Source: Dasyornis broadbenti (lineage: Eukaryota; Chordata; Aves; Passeriformes; Dasyornithidae). From it: a DNA stretch of 64,000 nt. Where the stretch lies: positions 62,221-126,220 of the forward strand of contig VZRN01000563.1 of NCBI GenBank assembly GCA_013397935.1, written 5' to 3'. Within the stretch, counting starts at the first letter, position 1; the number at the start of each line of letters is the position of its first letter. Positions 49,238-61,127 of this stretch are shown piece after piece. The position numbers and the translations under genes were made by a program. The notes under the pieces were generated by a model. It was not told where the DNA came from and made no database searches. It was given only the letters and a program-made list of their open reading frames with translations.

Positions 49238-49806
49238 CTGGGCTGGCTCCATGGGCTGAGGCCAACGGTCTGAGGTTCAACAAGGTGCAGTGCCAGGTCC
49301 TGCACTTGGGTCACAACAACCCCAGGCAGCGCTACAGCCTTGCGGAAGAGTGGCTGCAAAGCTGCTGGGCAGGAAAGGACCTGAGGGTGCTGGTCACAGT
49401 TGAAATGAGCCAGTGTGTGCCCAGGTGGCCAAGCAGGCCAATGGAATTCTCGCTTGGATCAGCACTGGTGCGGCAGCAGGACCAGGGCAGGATTGTCCCC
49501 CTGTGCTGGGCGCTGGTGAGGCCACACCTCAGATCCTGTGTCCACTTTTGAGCCACTCACTGCGAGAAAGACATTGAGGGGCTGGAGCGTGTCCAGAGAA
49601 GGGCAATGGAGCTGGGGAAGGGTCTGGAGCACAAGTCTGGTGAGGAGCAACTGAGGGAGCTGGGAGGGCTCAGCCTGGAGAAAAGGAGGTTCCGGGAAGA
49701 CCTCATCAGCCTCTACAAATCCCTGAAAGGAGGGTGGAGCCAGGTGGGGTTGGGCTCTTCTCTCAGGCAACAAATGATAGGACAAGAAGAAATGACCTCG
49801 AGTTGA
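49238..49806 (+). mobile_element. CR1 LINE fragment lacking its 3' end
   Basis: The decayed RT C-terminus is readable: VLHLGHNNPRQRYSLAEEWL at 49300, then CWALVRPHL, then GLEHKSGEEQLRELGGLSL at 49625. Sequence similarity stops at about 49806, before the 3' UTR and tail. It matches the copy at 2000-2598 closely, for example GACATTGAGGGGCTGGAG and GTCTGGAGCACAAGTCTGGT. Confidence 0.93.
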
Positions 49807-52800
49807 ACGTTTCCGAGATAGGAATACAGCTAAAATACATTTTTTGTTTGGTTGGGGTTTTAGGGAGCTGTTTTTGTTTGGTTTTGTTGGTTTTTCATAG
49901 CAAACCCACTTGTATGCAAAACCCGCTTGATGATGTCATGCAAAAGAGAGACACAACAGAGCAGAGAGTACTTCCCAAAACTGGATATGTTCTCCGTGGA
50001 GGGTTTCCCTTTGAAAATGTGCCATCTTGGGTGTTTTTCCCTGGGATTTATCCCGGTGGCGGCAGCGGGAGGCTCAGCCCGCAGGAGGGCAGCAGGATAC
50101 CGCGCTCGGCAGCCGCCTCCTTATGGGAACGGCTTCCCTGCTCCAGAGCATCTCAAAAATCCCGGGATTTTCCAGGCGCTTTTATGAATTCTGCTGAGTG
50201 CATGTAGCTTTTGTGTCTGGATCTTTCAGCGCAGCATTGCGATAGTTCTGATTAGTGGTGGGCTCGGTGGGTGGGGGTTGATTTAGTTCCATTTTGGCAT
50301 GTTCGGACATGGGCTTTCTTACACAAAAAGCCAACACGTTTCTGCAAAATCTGATGTTTAGGTGGCTTTAAAAGGACTTCAGGGGAAAACTCTTCCCATG
50401 TGTCTCTAATATTGTTGCAATTTAAAAAATTACAGAATTCAAAAGGATGTTTAACTTCGTGCTTCAGCAGTCAAACTAATATTGAATCAGCAGAAATTGT
50501 GATGATAGACATAGCAGGAGATGATATAAGGTCATGAGAACTGACCAGGTGATCCTTGCTCTTCTCCAAAATGCCCGATACTGATGACTGTCAGATCAGA
50601 TGGATGTGAGATCTGATTTACTGCGGCAAATTCAGCATTCCTGTTCCCAGACCCATTTTATAATCTGATTTAAGGTGTTGCTGCAGTTCACAGAAATGAA
50701 ACAGTCCTTAGGAATCAGGCTGAGTAATCTTGAAGTTTCTAGAGAGTGTTGTACCTGTGCCATTTAAAGAAAGGATTCCCTAATGTATGGGGCATGTTCC
50801 AGGGTGCTGAGGTTGTTTCTGCCTGGACAGCAGTGACCATGTGGAGGGTGGCTCTGAGGGTTTTCTTTCCTCTGTTCACATTCACTTCTTCCATTTTGCA
50901 CTACCAGGTGATCTTTGCTGGAACTGTAGTTTATTTTCCAGCAGTAGAATGCTGTGCTTTGAGACAAAAATCGTATTTGAAAAATGACCCACAATTCCTC
51001 CCTCCTCCTTTTTTTTTTTTTTTTTTTTTTAAGTGCACATACCCTGGACAATATTTCATGTTATTGCCACATTTAATATGTTTACCAGGAAAAAATTCCT
51101 GAGCTTTTCCAGCAAGTACATTGAACATAGTGTTTCTGGCTGCTTCCCCCTCAATGTCTGGAAATCAGCTACGGACCCTGAGTGTAGCCCTTCAGGTGAA
51201 CTTCGCAGAAGTATTAACATATCTAATTTAAAAAAANNNNNNNNNNNNNNNNNNNNNNNNNNNNNNNNNNNNNNNNNNNNNNNNNNNNNNNNNNNNAAAA
51301 AAAAAAAAAAAAAAAAAATTAGGTGTTTTACTTGCACAATGTTACCTAATAGGAATTGAGCCCTAAATGCCTTCCAGGATGTAAAGTGTATCTCGGCAGA
51401 ATTTAAGAGCTGTGCACAGATCATCAAACTGGTAACGATCAAGCTAATCTTGAACCAAGAAACAATTTAACTGAGTTCATTAGACTAAATACTTGCTCTA
51501 ACTGATGCAATTAAAGGGCTTACAAGCCCGGCTGATACATCTGCCTGGCATTGTGTGCGGCACAGCCTGTGAAAGTGTCTTTGCAGGTAGAGGTCAGAGC
51601 CTGAGAGGCCTCGTCTCTGTGCCCCATTACACCAAGTAGTTGGATCCTTGACTCCAAGCTTGAGGATCCTGATTTTAACATTGTTGCTTTAGCGTTCAAC
51701 TCCCACGTGGGATGAAAACTTCAGCCAATACTGCACTGCTGTTTTTCTTTCATTATGAAACGGCATTTCTGGATAGGTAATTGGAAATCACCCAAAAATG
51801 GAACCTTTAAAATTAGTAATTTTTGTGCTTTGGTGAGCAGGCAACATGAACAAGAATGAAAATGGGAGGAAATATATGTAAGGAAGAGACATTTCATAGA
51901 TGACACTCGGGCAAAGTTAACATTACAATGAGTTATGATAAGGACTCTTGTTATGTGCAATAGTATTTGAGAGAGACAGTGATGGAAAATAAATGTTGCT
52001 GAGCTGCCATGTAGTCTTTAGATTTTTCACCTTTTCTCTGCTTTCTTTTTAATACCAAAACTTAACTGATGCCAAATTTTTCTTCCCTAATGATCAGAAA
52101 AGTAAGATCTGAAAAGTGAGTTCACATCTGAGATAATGCAAGTTTAGGAAACTACAGATTGAGCTGTATAAACCTGTTTGTGCTTTTATTTAAAAGGATA
52201 GCACTCCTAAAGTGAATAGGTGCTTGGAAGTCACAGGCTGTTGATTAGCAGTGTAAATGATTCCGGGGAAGGAAACGCCAAAAAATATTCCAGAAGGCCT
52301 GTGCATGTCAGGTTCTGAAGGGTAACCCAGCAGCAACACAAAAGGAACTGCAAATGAAGCCTGAAGCCCCTCCCTGCCCACCCGCCCGCCGGGCTGTGGC
52401 TGTGCTGAGGTGCTAATTGACTGTGAGCCTCCTGCCTGACGGGCTGGCACCAGAGAGGGGGAGATGTACTACACAGATGTATTCCGGGTTTCATTCAGCC
52501 ATCCTATTATTTTGTGAGTTAGGCGGGAGCATCATCATTTTGAATCGAAGGGAAAAATCCTCTCACATCTGCTAGGCATTTGTCATATGAATGAGAAAAG
52601 ACAAATCTTTTCTTAGCAGTAGCATTAAATCGCTTCCCCAGATTCCCTCCAGCTTTAAAAATAGCTTTGTGCTACAAAAACCGTCACATCAGACTTGGCA
52701 TCAGCAAAATTCTGTAAGAAAGGAAGGAAGATTTGGTCAAAAAAGGGTCATTTTTACCCCAAAGCACAGTTTTCTTCATATTCTTTCTACTTTTAGATAG

Positions 52801-53334
52801 CAGAAAATAGGGAGAGGATAATCTTTTTCTATGAGATAAAGATAAATAAAGATAATTCAGCCTGCTCAGAGCTGTAAAAAGAACAGCAGGATATTTAAAA
52901 ATTGAAAATCCTTTTAATATTCAATATTCATCAAGTGAACACTATGTGATACCTTTAAATATGCTTATATTGCTCATGCTAGATTATAGAAAGAGCTGTC
53001 CTTCAGAACAGTACACAGATATTCCAAAACGTTCAGTTGTCAGCTATTTAAATGATTCTCCAAAAACATGCACCCCAGAAAAAAAATACCACTGTGAGAC
53101 ACAATGAATAACCTTCTACATGTTAGTTTTTATTCAGGACCAGTGTACCTATAAACAACTCACATTTTCACTTCAAATTTAATAAATATTTTTTGGCAAA
53201 TATTGTTGAGTACTAAGCTCTTTTTGCAGCAGGATTGTTTTTATCATTGCTTTGCAGCATGATTTTCACAGTGTAATTCAGATATGTGATTCATCTGATA
53301 ACATTTTGGGATTTAGAGTTAGACTTCCAAATAA
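49807..53334. other. Intergenic, with GC-rich patch, homopolymers and a gap
   Basis: A CpG-containing patch lies at 50050-50165. A T run at 51011-51030 and an A run split by the 60-base gap (51231-51318) lie 200 bp apart. A GC-rich spot is at 52370-52450. I found no exon with good splice sites and coding character. Confidence 0.65.
51237..51296. other. Assembly gap (60 N) inside a poly-A tract
   Basis: The gap is preceded by six A and followed by 22 or more A, so the missing bases are probably mostly A. Confidence 0.98.
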
Positions 53335-53822
53335 CAGAATCATAGAATTATGGAACTGCCCAGGTTGGAAGGGACCCCGAAATTTCTCCTGGTCCAAACT
53401 TTCAAGGGAAAGGGAGCTTCAATGAGAATATCTAGCACCCTGTCCAGTCACATCTTGGAAACCTGCAGTAATGGGGGCTCTACCATGCCCTTGGGGAGGC
53501 TGTCCCAGTGACTGACTGTTCTCATTGTATAAAAACTTCTGATGTCATCCTCACTCCTTTGAATGCTCTCCAGTCTGTCCCTGTCATTTTTAACTTGTGG
53601 AAACAGGAACTGGACACAGAGCTCCAGGTGTACCCTGACAGGTGCTGAGCGGAGTGGGATGATCCCATCTCCATCTCTGCTGGCCGTGCTCCTGTGGATG
53701 AGCCCAGGACATGCTTCACCTCTGTTGCTGCAGTGCTGCAGTGCTGACTCAGCTGCAGCTTGCTGTGCTCCAGAACCCCAGGTCTCTTTTAGCAAGGCTG
53801 CTCCCCAGCCACAGATCCTAAA
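53335..53822 (-). mobile_element. CR1 LINE 3' region
   Basis: The plus strand starts CAGAATCATAGAATTATGGA, then GGTTGGAAGGGACCCCGAAA. It shows the reversed CR1 UTR with GGAGGCTGTCCCAGTGACTG and AGCTCCAGGTGTACCCTGAC. The RT peptide ends near 53837. Confidence 0.92.
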
Positions 53823-56800
53823 GTGGAATCCATTCACACCAGTGGGCTACACTCATTCTCCAACACAGACCATCAGGCCCACAAAGACTCATTTTTATGC
53901 CGCTTCCAATTCTACAGTAGAGACATGTTGATAAATAGCAATCATTCAGCCAGCCCTTGCCAACTAATGTTAATTACATTTAAGATTAAGTACCATGAAC
54001 CATTCTTTTATTCTAATTATAACTTTAATGGAAAAATTGTGCTGGTGATTTTATTGCCTTTATTATTTACTTTAAGTCGCTTTGATATACATTGCAGCTG
54101 TCTGTTTCATTTGTTAATTTCCCCGTGTTCCTTTATTTTATGCCTTTTTTACAGTTTTGGTTATCAACTTACTGTTATAAACAAAAAGGGTATGTACCAC
54201 AAAAAAGATTCTGGGGTTCTGATGCTCACTGGTTCAACATCTGACTGTTCTGATGTCCTCAAAAAAAATTAATGGCTGTGAGACAAAATTTGACCAACTT
54301 TTAAAAGGCTTGTGAAGATTAACCTGCCCTGGATGGGGATGCTCAGATGAGTGAGCCTTTCTCTTCTCCTCAGCCTCGCTGTGGAACTCTGGATGGACAG
54401 ACAGATATGTCTTCAGTTGCAGTATTTTTCCTTTGAAACATACTCTTAAATATTTAATCATTTGACGTTGGCCTTCCTCTGGAAGGATCAAAATTTTAGA
54501 GATATATCATATTTACTTTGAAATTTTGACCTCTTCTTGAGATCTGAGTTAATTTTGTTTTGTTTTTTTTCTTTAACTGAAGAGTAGAAAAGGCATAAAA
54601 AAGATAATTAATTCAAATCTTTGTCAATATATACTATTAATTTTAAACTGCAAGTGAATTGACTGCAGCAGGCTTGCAAGTCATAAATTATCTGGCTCTC
54701 AAGAGTACAAAAGTGTAATTACAGACTGTAGAGAAGTACAATCCATAAGGTTCCAAATATTCTGCAAGAAAAATGCTGATCTTTTATTTACAATTACAAT
54801 ATAAAAGGCAATATTTCATCCTATTTCTTATTTCAACAATGATATATTTATATAATTTAACCTAAAAATACTTCTGCTGAAGTGAATATCAGAAAAGGAG
54901 ACAGTTTCTTGCTGAAAAATAAAAATCATCTAATGGTTTAATTTTATCACTTGTGTCTAGATATATACACATTATTTTCATACTCTTTTAATGATATTGA
55001 ATAGATAAAAATTACAATCAGGTGGGAATTATTGTCCTGCTTCCATCTGGAAAGCATAAAATATGATTTTAATTTAAGAAACTTACTGATATATACTTTT
55101 ATTCTTTACTTCCTTCCTGCCACTCTGGATAAACTGGCTTTTACAATGCAACATTTTATTGAGCTTGGATTTGAATTTACAGTCATAGCTCACAAATTTC
55201 CTACAATAAAAATTAAGATCTGAGATAATATTTAGGAATCCATTAAAAGTGTGCATTTGTATGGCACAAAATGAACAGCAGTGTCCTTGGCATCCAGGTT
55301 TTCCATTCATAGTTTCATGTAACAACAGAGACAGGTAACAAGATGTCTTCTGGTTTTCAGCTGAAGCCTGTGCTGAATACAGCCATTTAATTGCCTTTAT
55401 AGCTTTGCCTGACCAGTGAAAGAAAGGGGCCCTAAAAAGAAATTTCCATTTTGTACAAATAGCGCAGGGAGAACCTTGCTAGGACCCTGTTCCAGAGGTG
55501 GCACAGAGCTACAGTCTTCACTTGTGGACACATGAGATTAAAAATCTCAGAGACTGCTGGATCCTTTCCTGTAAGAAGACTCTTTCATTGCCAGTGGAAA
55601 TATTCTGTGAGCACTGCAATAATTTTTTGGATCTCACACTCTTCAATTAGGTTAACAATGAGAGAGTAGATATTGGTGTAAACATTAAAGATGGGAGTGT
55701 CAGCTTGGCATTTACATAAATTTAAAATGAAATTAAGAGGATTAAACTCAGATGTATTATGTTAAAATCACTGTATAACAGCTTACTTAATGGGTATGAG
55801 AAGGTTTGAATTATGCTAAAGGACACCCCTTAACTACAGCAAAATGCTATTTTTTCATCCTGAAGTGTCTGGAATAATGTCAGGCTGTGTTGTCACACGA
55901 TGCTAATAAAATTTGTCTGCCATGAGATGAAACAAAAGGGTAAGTAAGAGGTGCAAAGCCTAATGGGATAATATTGGAGGGTTGTAGCGCATGGAGGGAC
56001 CCAAATCGGGTATACCTGGTGCTTTGTATTGGAAATGGCCCTTGGGGTATGTATTTCCCAAACATTCCCCCCCACTGTCTGAGAGTGTCATCACGAAAAG
56101 GCTGGGCTGGAGAGCACACAGACAGGGAGGGAGCAGTCTGGGTAATCTGAATAATTGCAGGCCAGAGCTTCCACCTGGGCCTGTGTCTTTATTTACTAGT
56201 ACAGACATAGCCTAAGGGCCTGATTAGCTCAAAGTAAACCTCTCTGGTGTGTCGAATTTTCTAGGTGAAGTAGGCCAGATGACTTTAGGAAATGCTGTGC
56301 TGTCACAGAAATGTAACTGATATTTTGGATATATAAGTCTTCAGATCTCCTTCTGTGTATGCAGTTCTTTGTTAATTTTGCTGCTTTGTACTATTAAGTT
56401 TTAGTGTACATCCTCAGGGATGCTGCAAAATATGAGGTATGCATGCAGTAGATGCTCTTGTGGCTTGACTGTGTGTTGTGTTGTGGTGAAGGGATTTGAT
56501 AATGTTTTCCTAGCCTTGAGCCTCTACACACGTTGTCTGATCCAGAGCAGGCTCTTGAACCCCCATCTTAATTCACTTTTCTTGCTGTTTGGCTATTGGG
56601 CACATGAATATGTGCACGACAGAACTGTCACTTCTGTATTGAGCCTGATCTGTGACAATTTCTTAGAAGTCTGGGAACTCTGGTGCTCCTTTTCTTGGAA
56701 GATGGCATGAGGGAGCAATTTGAGAAAGCGTCATGAAAGAGGTATGTTTGAAACAAACTAACTCTGGGTAAAAGAAAGGATTAGAGAAAATGATCTGAAT

Positions 56801-57192
56801 GATTTTCAGGCTGATGATCACACAAAACTACCCTGCTCTGTCTCAGCCATCTCGCTTCAATTTTTATGGGAATAGAAGCGGCAATAGAAAGGGTGTAAAT
56901 TGCAAGAACCAATTTTTCTAAATACTTTAAGAGCAAACAGAAATGTCTGCAGTAATGCTTATTGCAGAGAGGAAGGGAAAAGAAAACTAAAAAGCATGTC
57001 TATAAAAGTGTGGAAGAATGGCCCACATTTAGTGGCGAATGTACTGAATTGGTATTGCAGTCTAATTTTCACTCCCTTGAAAGTAATTAACCTGTAAACT
57101 CGTTGTGGTTATAGAGACAAGAAGAGCTAAGACTTTTAAATATATCCCATTCTTAGTGTCTTTTATTTCATTTTCATGCCCATCTTTTGATT

Positions 57193-57238
57193 TTATCTGC
57201 AAAGCACTTAAAAGCTTATCTGCAAAGCATTTAAGAGC
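57193..57238. repeat. Tandem duplication, 23-bp unit, two copies
   Basis: TTATCTGCAAAGCACTTAAA is repeated directly after itself as TTATCTGCAAAGCATTTAAG; the full units are 23 bp with two mismatches. Confidence 0.9.
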
Positions 57239-58248
57239 CTCTGTTCTGAAGGCTTAAGTAGCCTTTTGCCGGCTCTGTGCTGAGAGTGAATTCATTTGCT
57301 GTCGGTACCAGGCCCAGAGATGTGCAGGACTTGATGCTGGGGAAACTTACTGCCTGCAAGAAAAATCAGATGGAAAACCCTTCCACTCCCAGCTTCCATG
57401 GTAAGGGAAACCCTTGGCAGTAAGAAACCCAGCCCCTTGCATCTAAACATCATTCATTATTTTTAGTGGGTCTGCCTCTGTGATGATTTGAGTCACATTC
57501 TTTCATGTGCGTGTCCTTTAGTACAACTCACGACATCCAGAAGTGTTTGGAATTTGCAGATGATGGATCTGGAAGGCACTGAGTGGTGCCCAGGCCTCTG
57601 CAAGCAGTGAGTAGATGGAAGGATGAGGAACAGCACTGCGTGCTTTTGCTCAGACAGTAACGCTGAAAAGGACAAATCCTATTTGTTTCGACTTAGCGTT
57701 AAAGCCAATGTCTCTGACTCTATTAATTTTATTCAAAAAGTAAAAATTGATTTAGCAGGACAATCATACTGATTATAGACAATAAAGTTTTGTTCTTCAT
57801 CATTTCATGAGAAAGAAATCTCTCCAAGCAGCCATCCCAACTCCTGCATTGCTAGGATTCAATTTTACATCCTAACAGCATTTCCCTCTTCTAATGAAGG
57901 TATATTGCTTCTGTTGTCTCGCTCTAAGAGATAGAGAGCTGCAGTTTTCAAACAAAACCTGCTGGGTCTCAGAAAGTTTTTGACTTTGCAAGACTTTAGT
58001 CACTGAACCTGACTGAGAATAAGGCCACTAAATCTAAGTGTATGGAATGAAATTCAGGCATTCTATAAACACACCATAACTCTTACATCTTTCAAATAAT
58101 GAGAATTTTCTACGTGATTTAGTCAGAATCTTGCCATTAAGCCTTTATAACGGTTAAGTTTTTTGCATTTCTTTTGTATTACATACAAATAAAAACGGTA
58201 TGTATTTGTGTTTGGATATTTTATAAATTAAATATGAATTCATGAGTC

Positions 58249-58273
58249 TCATGTTCCTTTTTCATGTTCCTTT
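58249..58273. repeat. Tandem duplication, 13-bp unit
   Basis: TCATGTTCCTTTT followed by TCATGTTCCTTT. Confidence 0.85.
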
Positions 58274-60182
58274 CTCAACAGATCCGTTCAAAAAAGCCCT
58301 TGTTTTTGTGTATTCTTCAAGTGCTATTTGCTCTATCTTTTGTTTTACCTCCACCCATACTAAGACCAAGAAAAAAAAGGAATTACTGCTAAACAGCATA
58401 TTAAAAATTTCATTGTCTATGAATTTTGCTCCTTGTCTTTTGGGCACAGTGGAATTATATGTACCTTTTTGCTGATGCCTGCTGTTACTGCACACATCTA
58501 ATATATCTACCAAAACATTTATGCATAGGAAAATTCTTTGTTCCACTGCAAGGCAGTGGAGCTGACATCAAAGCCATGCAATATGGCAAGAGAAAACAAA
58601 CCAGTTTTAAGCTAATTTGGCTATCGTAACAGACTTCAGCTGCATTTGTAGGATTGTATGGTGTACAACATCCAGATGAATGAGATTAGCGTCAGAGGCA
58701 GCTTGAGGCCCTGTCTCGGACCCCTTCCAGTGTAAAGGTACAATATTTATGTCCCCTGGGCTTCTGTGTCATCCTCCTTGTACCAGCACCATTAATAGAA
58801 GTGGGTAAATATATAACTTGCACATCAAATGAAGTCACCAGGGACAATGGGCAGACTGGTTCTCACTGAACAAACTCTCCTTCTCCTCTGACTTGAAATA
58901 AAGCAATATAAACAGCAAAGGCTACTTAGGGCTTTCAGATGGGATTCATCAAACTTACTTTAGCTTGTCCAACAGTTAAACACCTGGTTGTAGATAGTTT
59001 TTCAGCCTGTTCAGGGCTAAAATGAATCTCTCAAGAGGTCCATGCACCTCTGGCAGGTGATTCATCCCTTGCCAAGGTAAATATGTGATACAGATGTGAT
59101 GAAGTGCTGCTGAGAGGTTCCTGACTTTCCACAGGCTCTCAAGGGAACCCAGAGAACTCATATTCTCTCGTTTTCAGTGAACCTTTAGATGGCTACAGTT
59201 AGTGAGATGAATCTCTGCCAAACTGGCTTAAGAAAAGCACAGTAATGATGTTAAATTACACGGGCTAACTCTTTTCTTAAGAAACCCAGAGGTAACAAGA
59301 AAATGTGATGTTCACCAAGGCTTGTCTTTCGCAAAGACACTGGGCTCTGCAGGGAGCTGTTAAGCACCTCCAGTTTCAGGGTTTCCAGGATCAAGCCCAA
59401 ATGAGCCAGAAATAAGCACAGCCTCAAAATCAAAATGATTCATCTATGCAATGTTCACAATGGACAGTGGGGTTAATGTTATGAAATCTCTCTGATTATT
59501 GAAATGAGAAATCTCTATCTGTGTGTTTCAGCTCCATTTATTCATCATTCACAATCCTTTAAAGCACTTTTCTTCTACTTTTATTCTACATACTTAAGCA
59601 GAATGTAAAGACAGGGTCTTATGAAAAAAATTTACTGAAATTAGACTAAGAGTGTGATTTGGTACAATTCACCAGAGCCAGGAAATGTGGAATTAAGGTT
59701 GAAACTACACACTTGATGCATTGTGTTCTGCTTAGGTACTAAGACTGTCTTGAGGGTGGTTCCCTGAGTGACCTCAATGGCTGTAAAAAGAGAGAAATAG
59801 TGAAAATGAACAACCAGTTTCACATACGTAGTCCTCATTTAACTTTCAGATACCTGTTTTCTGTCCCAAACCTTCACAATTACTTTTGCGTGCTGTAAGT
59901 TTTGATACATATCCTTTAAGTAAATAAATTAACTAAATTTAAAAAAAAAAGTTCATCTTACATTGTCAGGGAATTCTCAAGCCCAGTCAACGTGGAAGTT
60001 CAGAAAAGTTTGTACAAGTATTATTTATGCAACAAACCAAGATTTATTGTACCCATGAAGTTGAAAAGACCTGCTGGGCTCTCCTGTAGCCTGTGGTGCC
60101 AAGCAGAGGTTAGATTTGTCCAGCATTCTGCTGTCAAACATGTAGTCCAGCAGTATGATACAGAAGGTGATGGTTTTGTCTG

Positions 60183-60210
60183 GAACAGAACCAAACAGAA
60201 CAGAACAGAA
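60183..60210. repeat. AGAAC-type short tandem repeat
   Basis: Imperfect repeats of the pentamer CAGAA, with interruptions by CCAAA. Confidence 0.8.
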
Positions 60211-61093
60211 CCAAAACCTCTGTTTCTTCATCTGTACAGAGAGGACTGAGATTGAATTCCTGTGAAAGTGGTTGATTCTTGTGACATTTGGGTGAAAAAG
60301 CATGTAGACATTTGTAAAAATATTATTTTCATTTTAGAAGATGATATTTTATCTAGATTTGTTAATCATCCTTTGGAAAATGTGTCTTTTGAAGGGCAAC
60401 CCCTAATTGTTTGACTTAGCATATTTTCTCTTAGTATTTTCATTTAATTTTGAATTATTTTACAAAACTTTAAAAATGGTTTGTCATTAGTATCTCTAAC
60501 AGTGCTGTCATAACAGTTGGAATGGCTGCTAACACCTTTTTATCGCCTCTTTTTTCTTCTCTGTGTGGAGTAGTTTTTCTTTTTGCTCTAGCTCCTGGAT
60601 TTCGTGACATTCTTACATGGACACATTCCTTCACTTCTACACCTGGGACAAAGCAACCCATCTTTCTGGTGAATGAATCTTCTCCTGAGCAGCTGACACC
60701 AGCTTACAGCCTGTCTAGTGTTTCCAGCAAACATAATCTGAGCAAGCCTCTTTGAAACTGCAGCATTTTATGACCTTAATAATTTAATCTTATATTTTAA
60801 ACTTGAGTGTATCTGGAGTTGATAAATTGGAAAGAACAAATTGCTCCACGGTTTCTGAAAGGACAACAGGGCACAAGTATGAGACAAATCCAAGGAAATG
60901 GTATGTTCACTTGCATATTGACAGGCCAAAACACACTCAGGCCGTTTGCTGACACCTAGAGAGGGGGGTTTGTGTGCCCTTTGCATCCTGCTCCTCAAGC
61001 CCTGTCCTCTGAGTGCATCCATCACATCCCTGACAGCTCAGCATCGTTCCCCCCTACATCAGTGTGCTGCACCCCTTGCTAACAGAACTACTT

Positions 61094-61127
61094 ACAATTC
61101 AAACCATAAAACAATTCAAACCATAAG
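61094..61127. repeat. Tandem duplication, 17-bp unit, two copies
   Basis: ACAATTCAAACCATAAA is followed immediately by ACAATTCAAACCATAAG. Confidence 0.9.
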
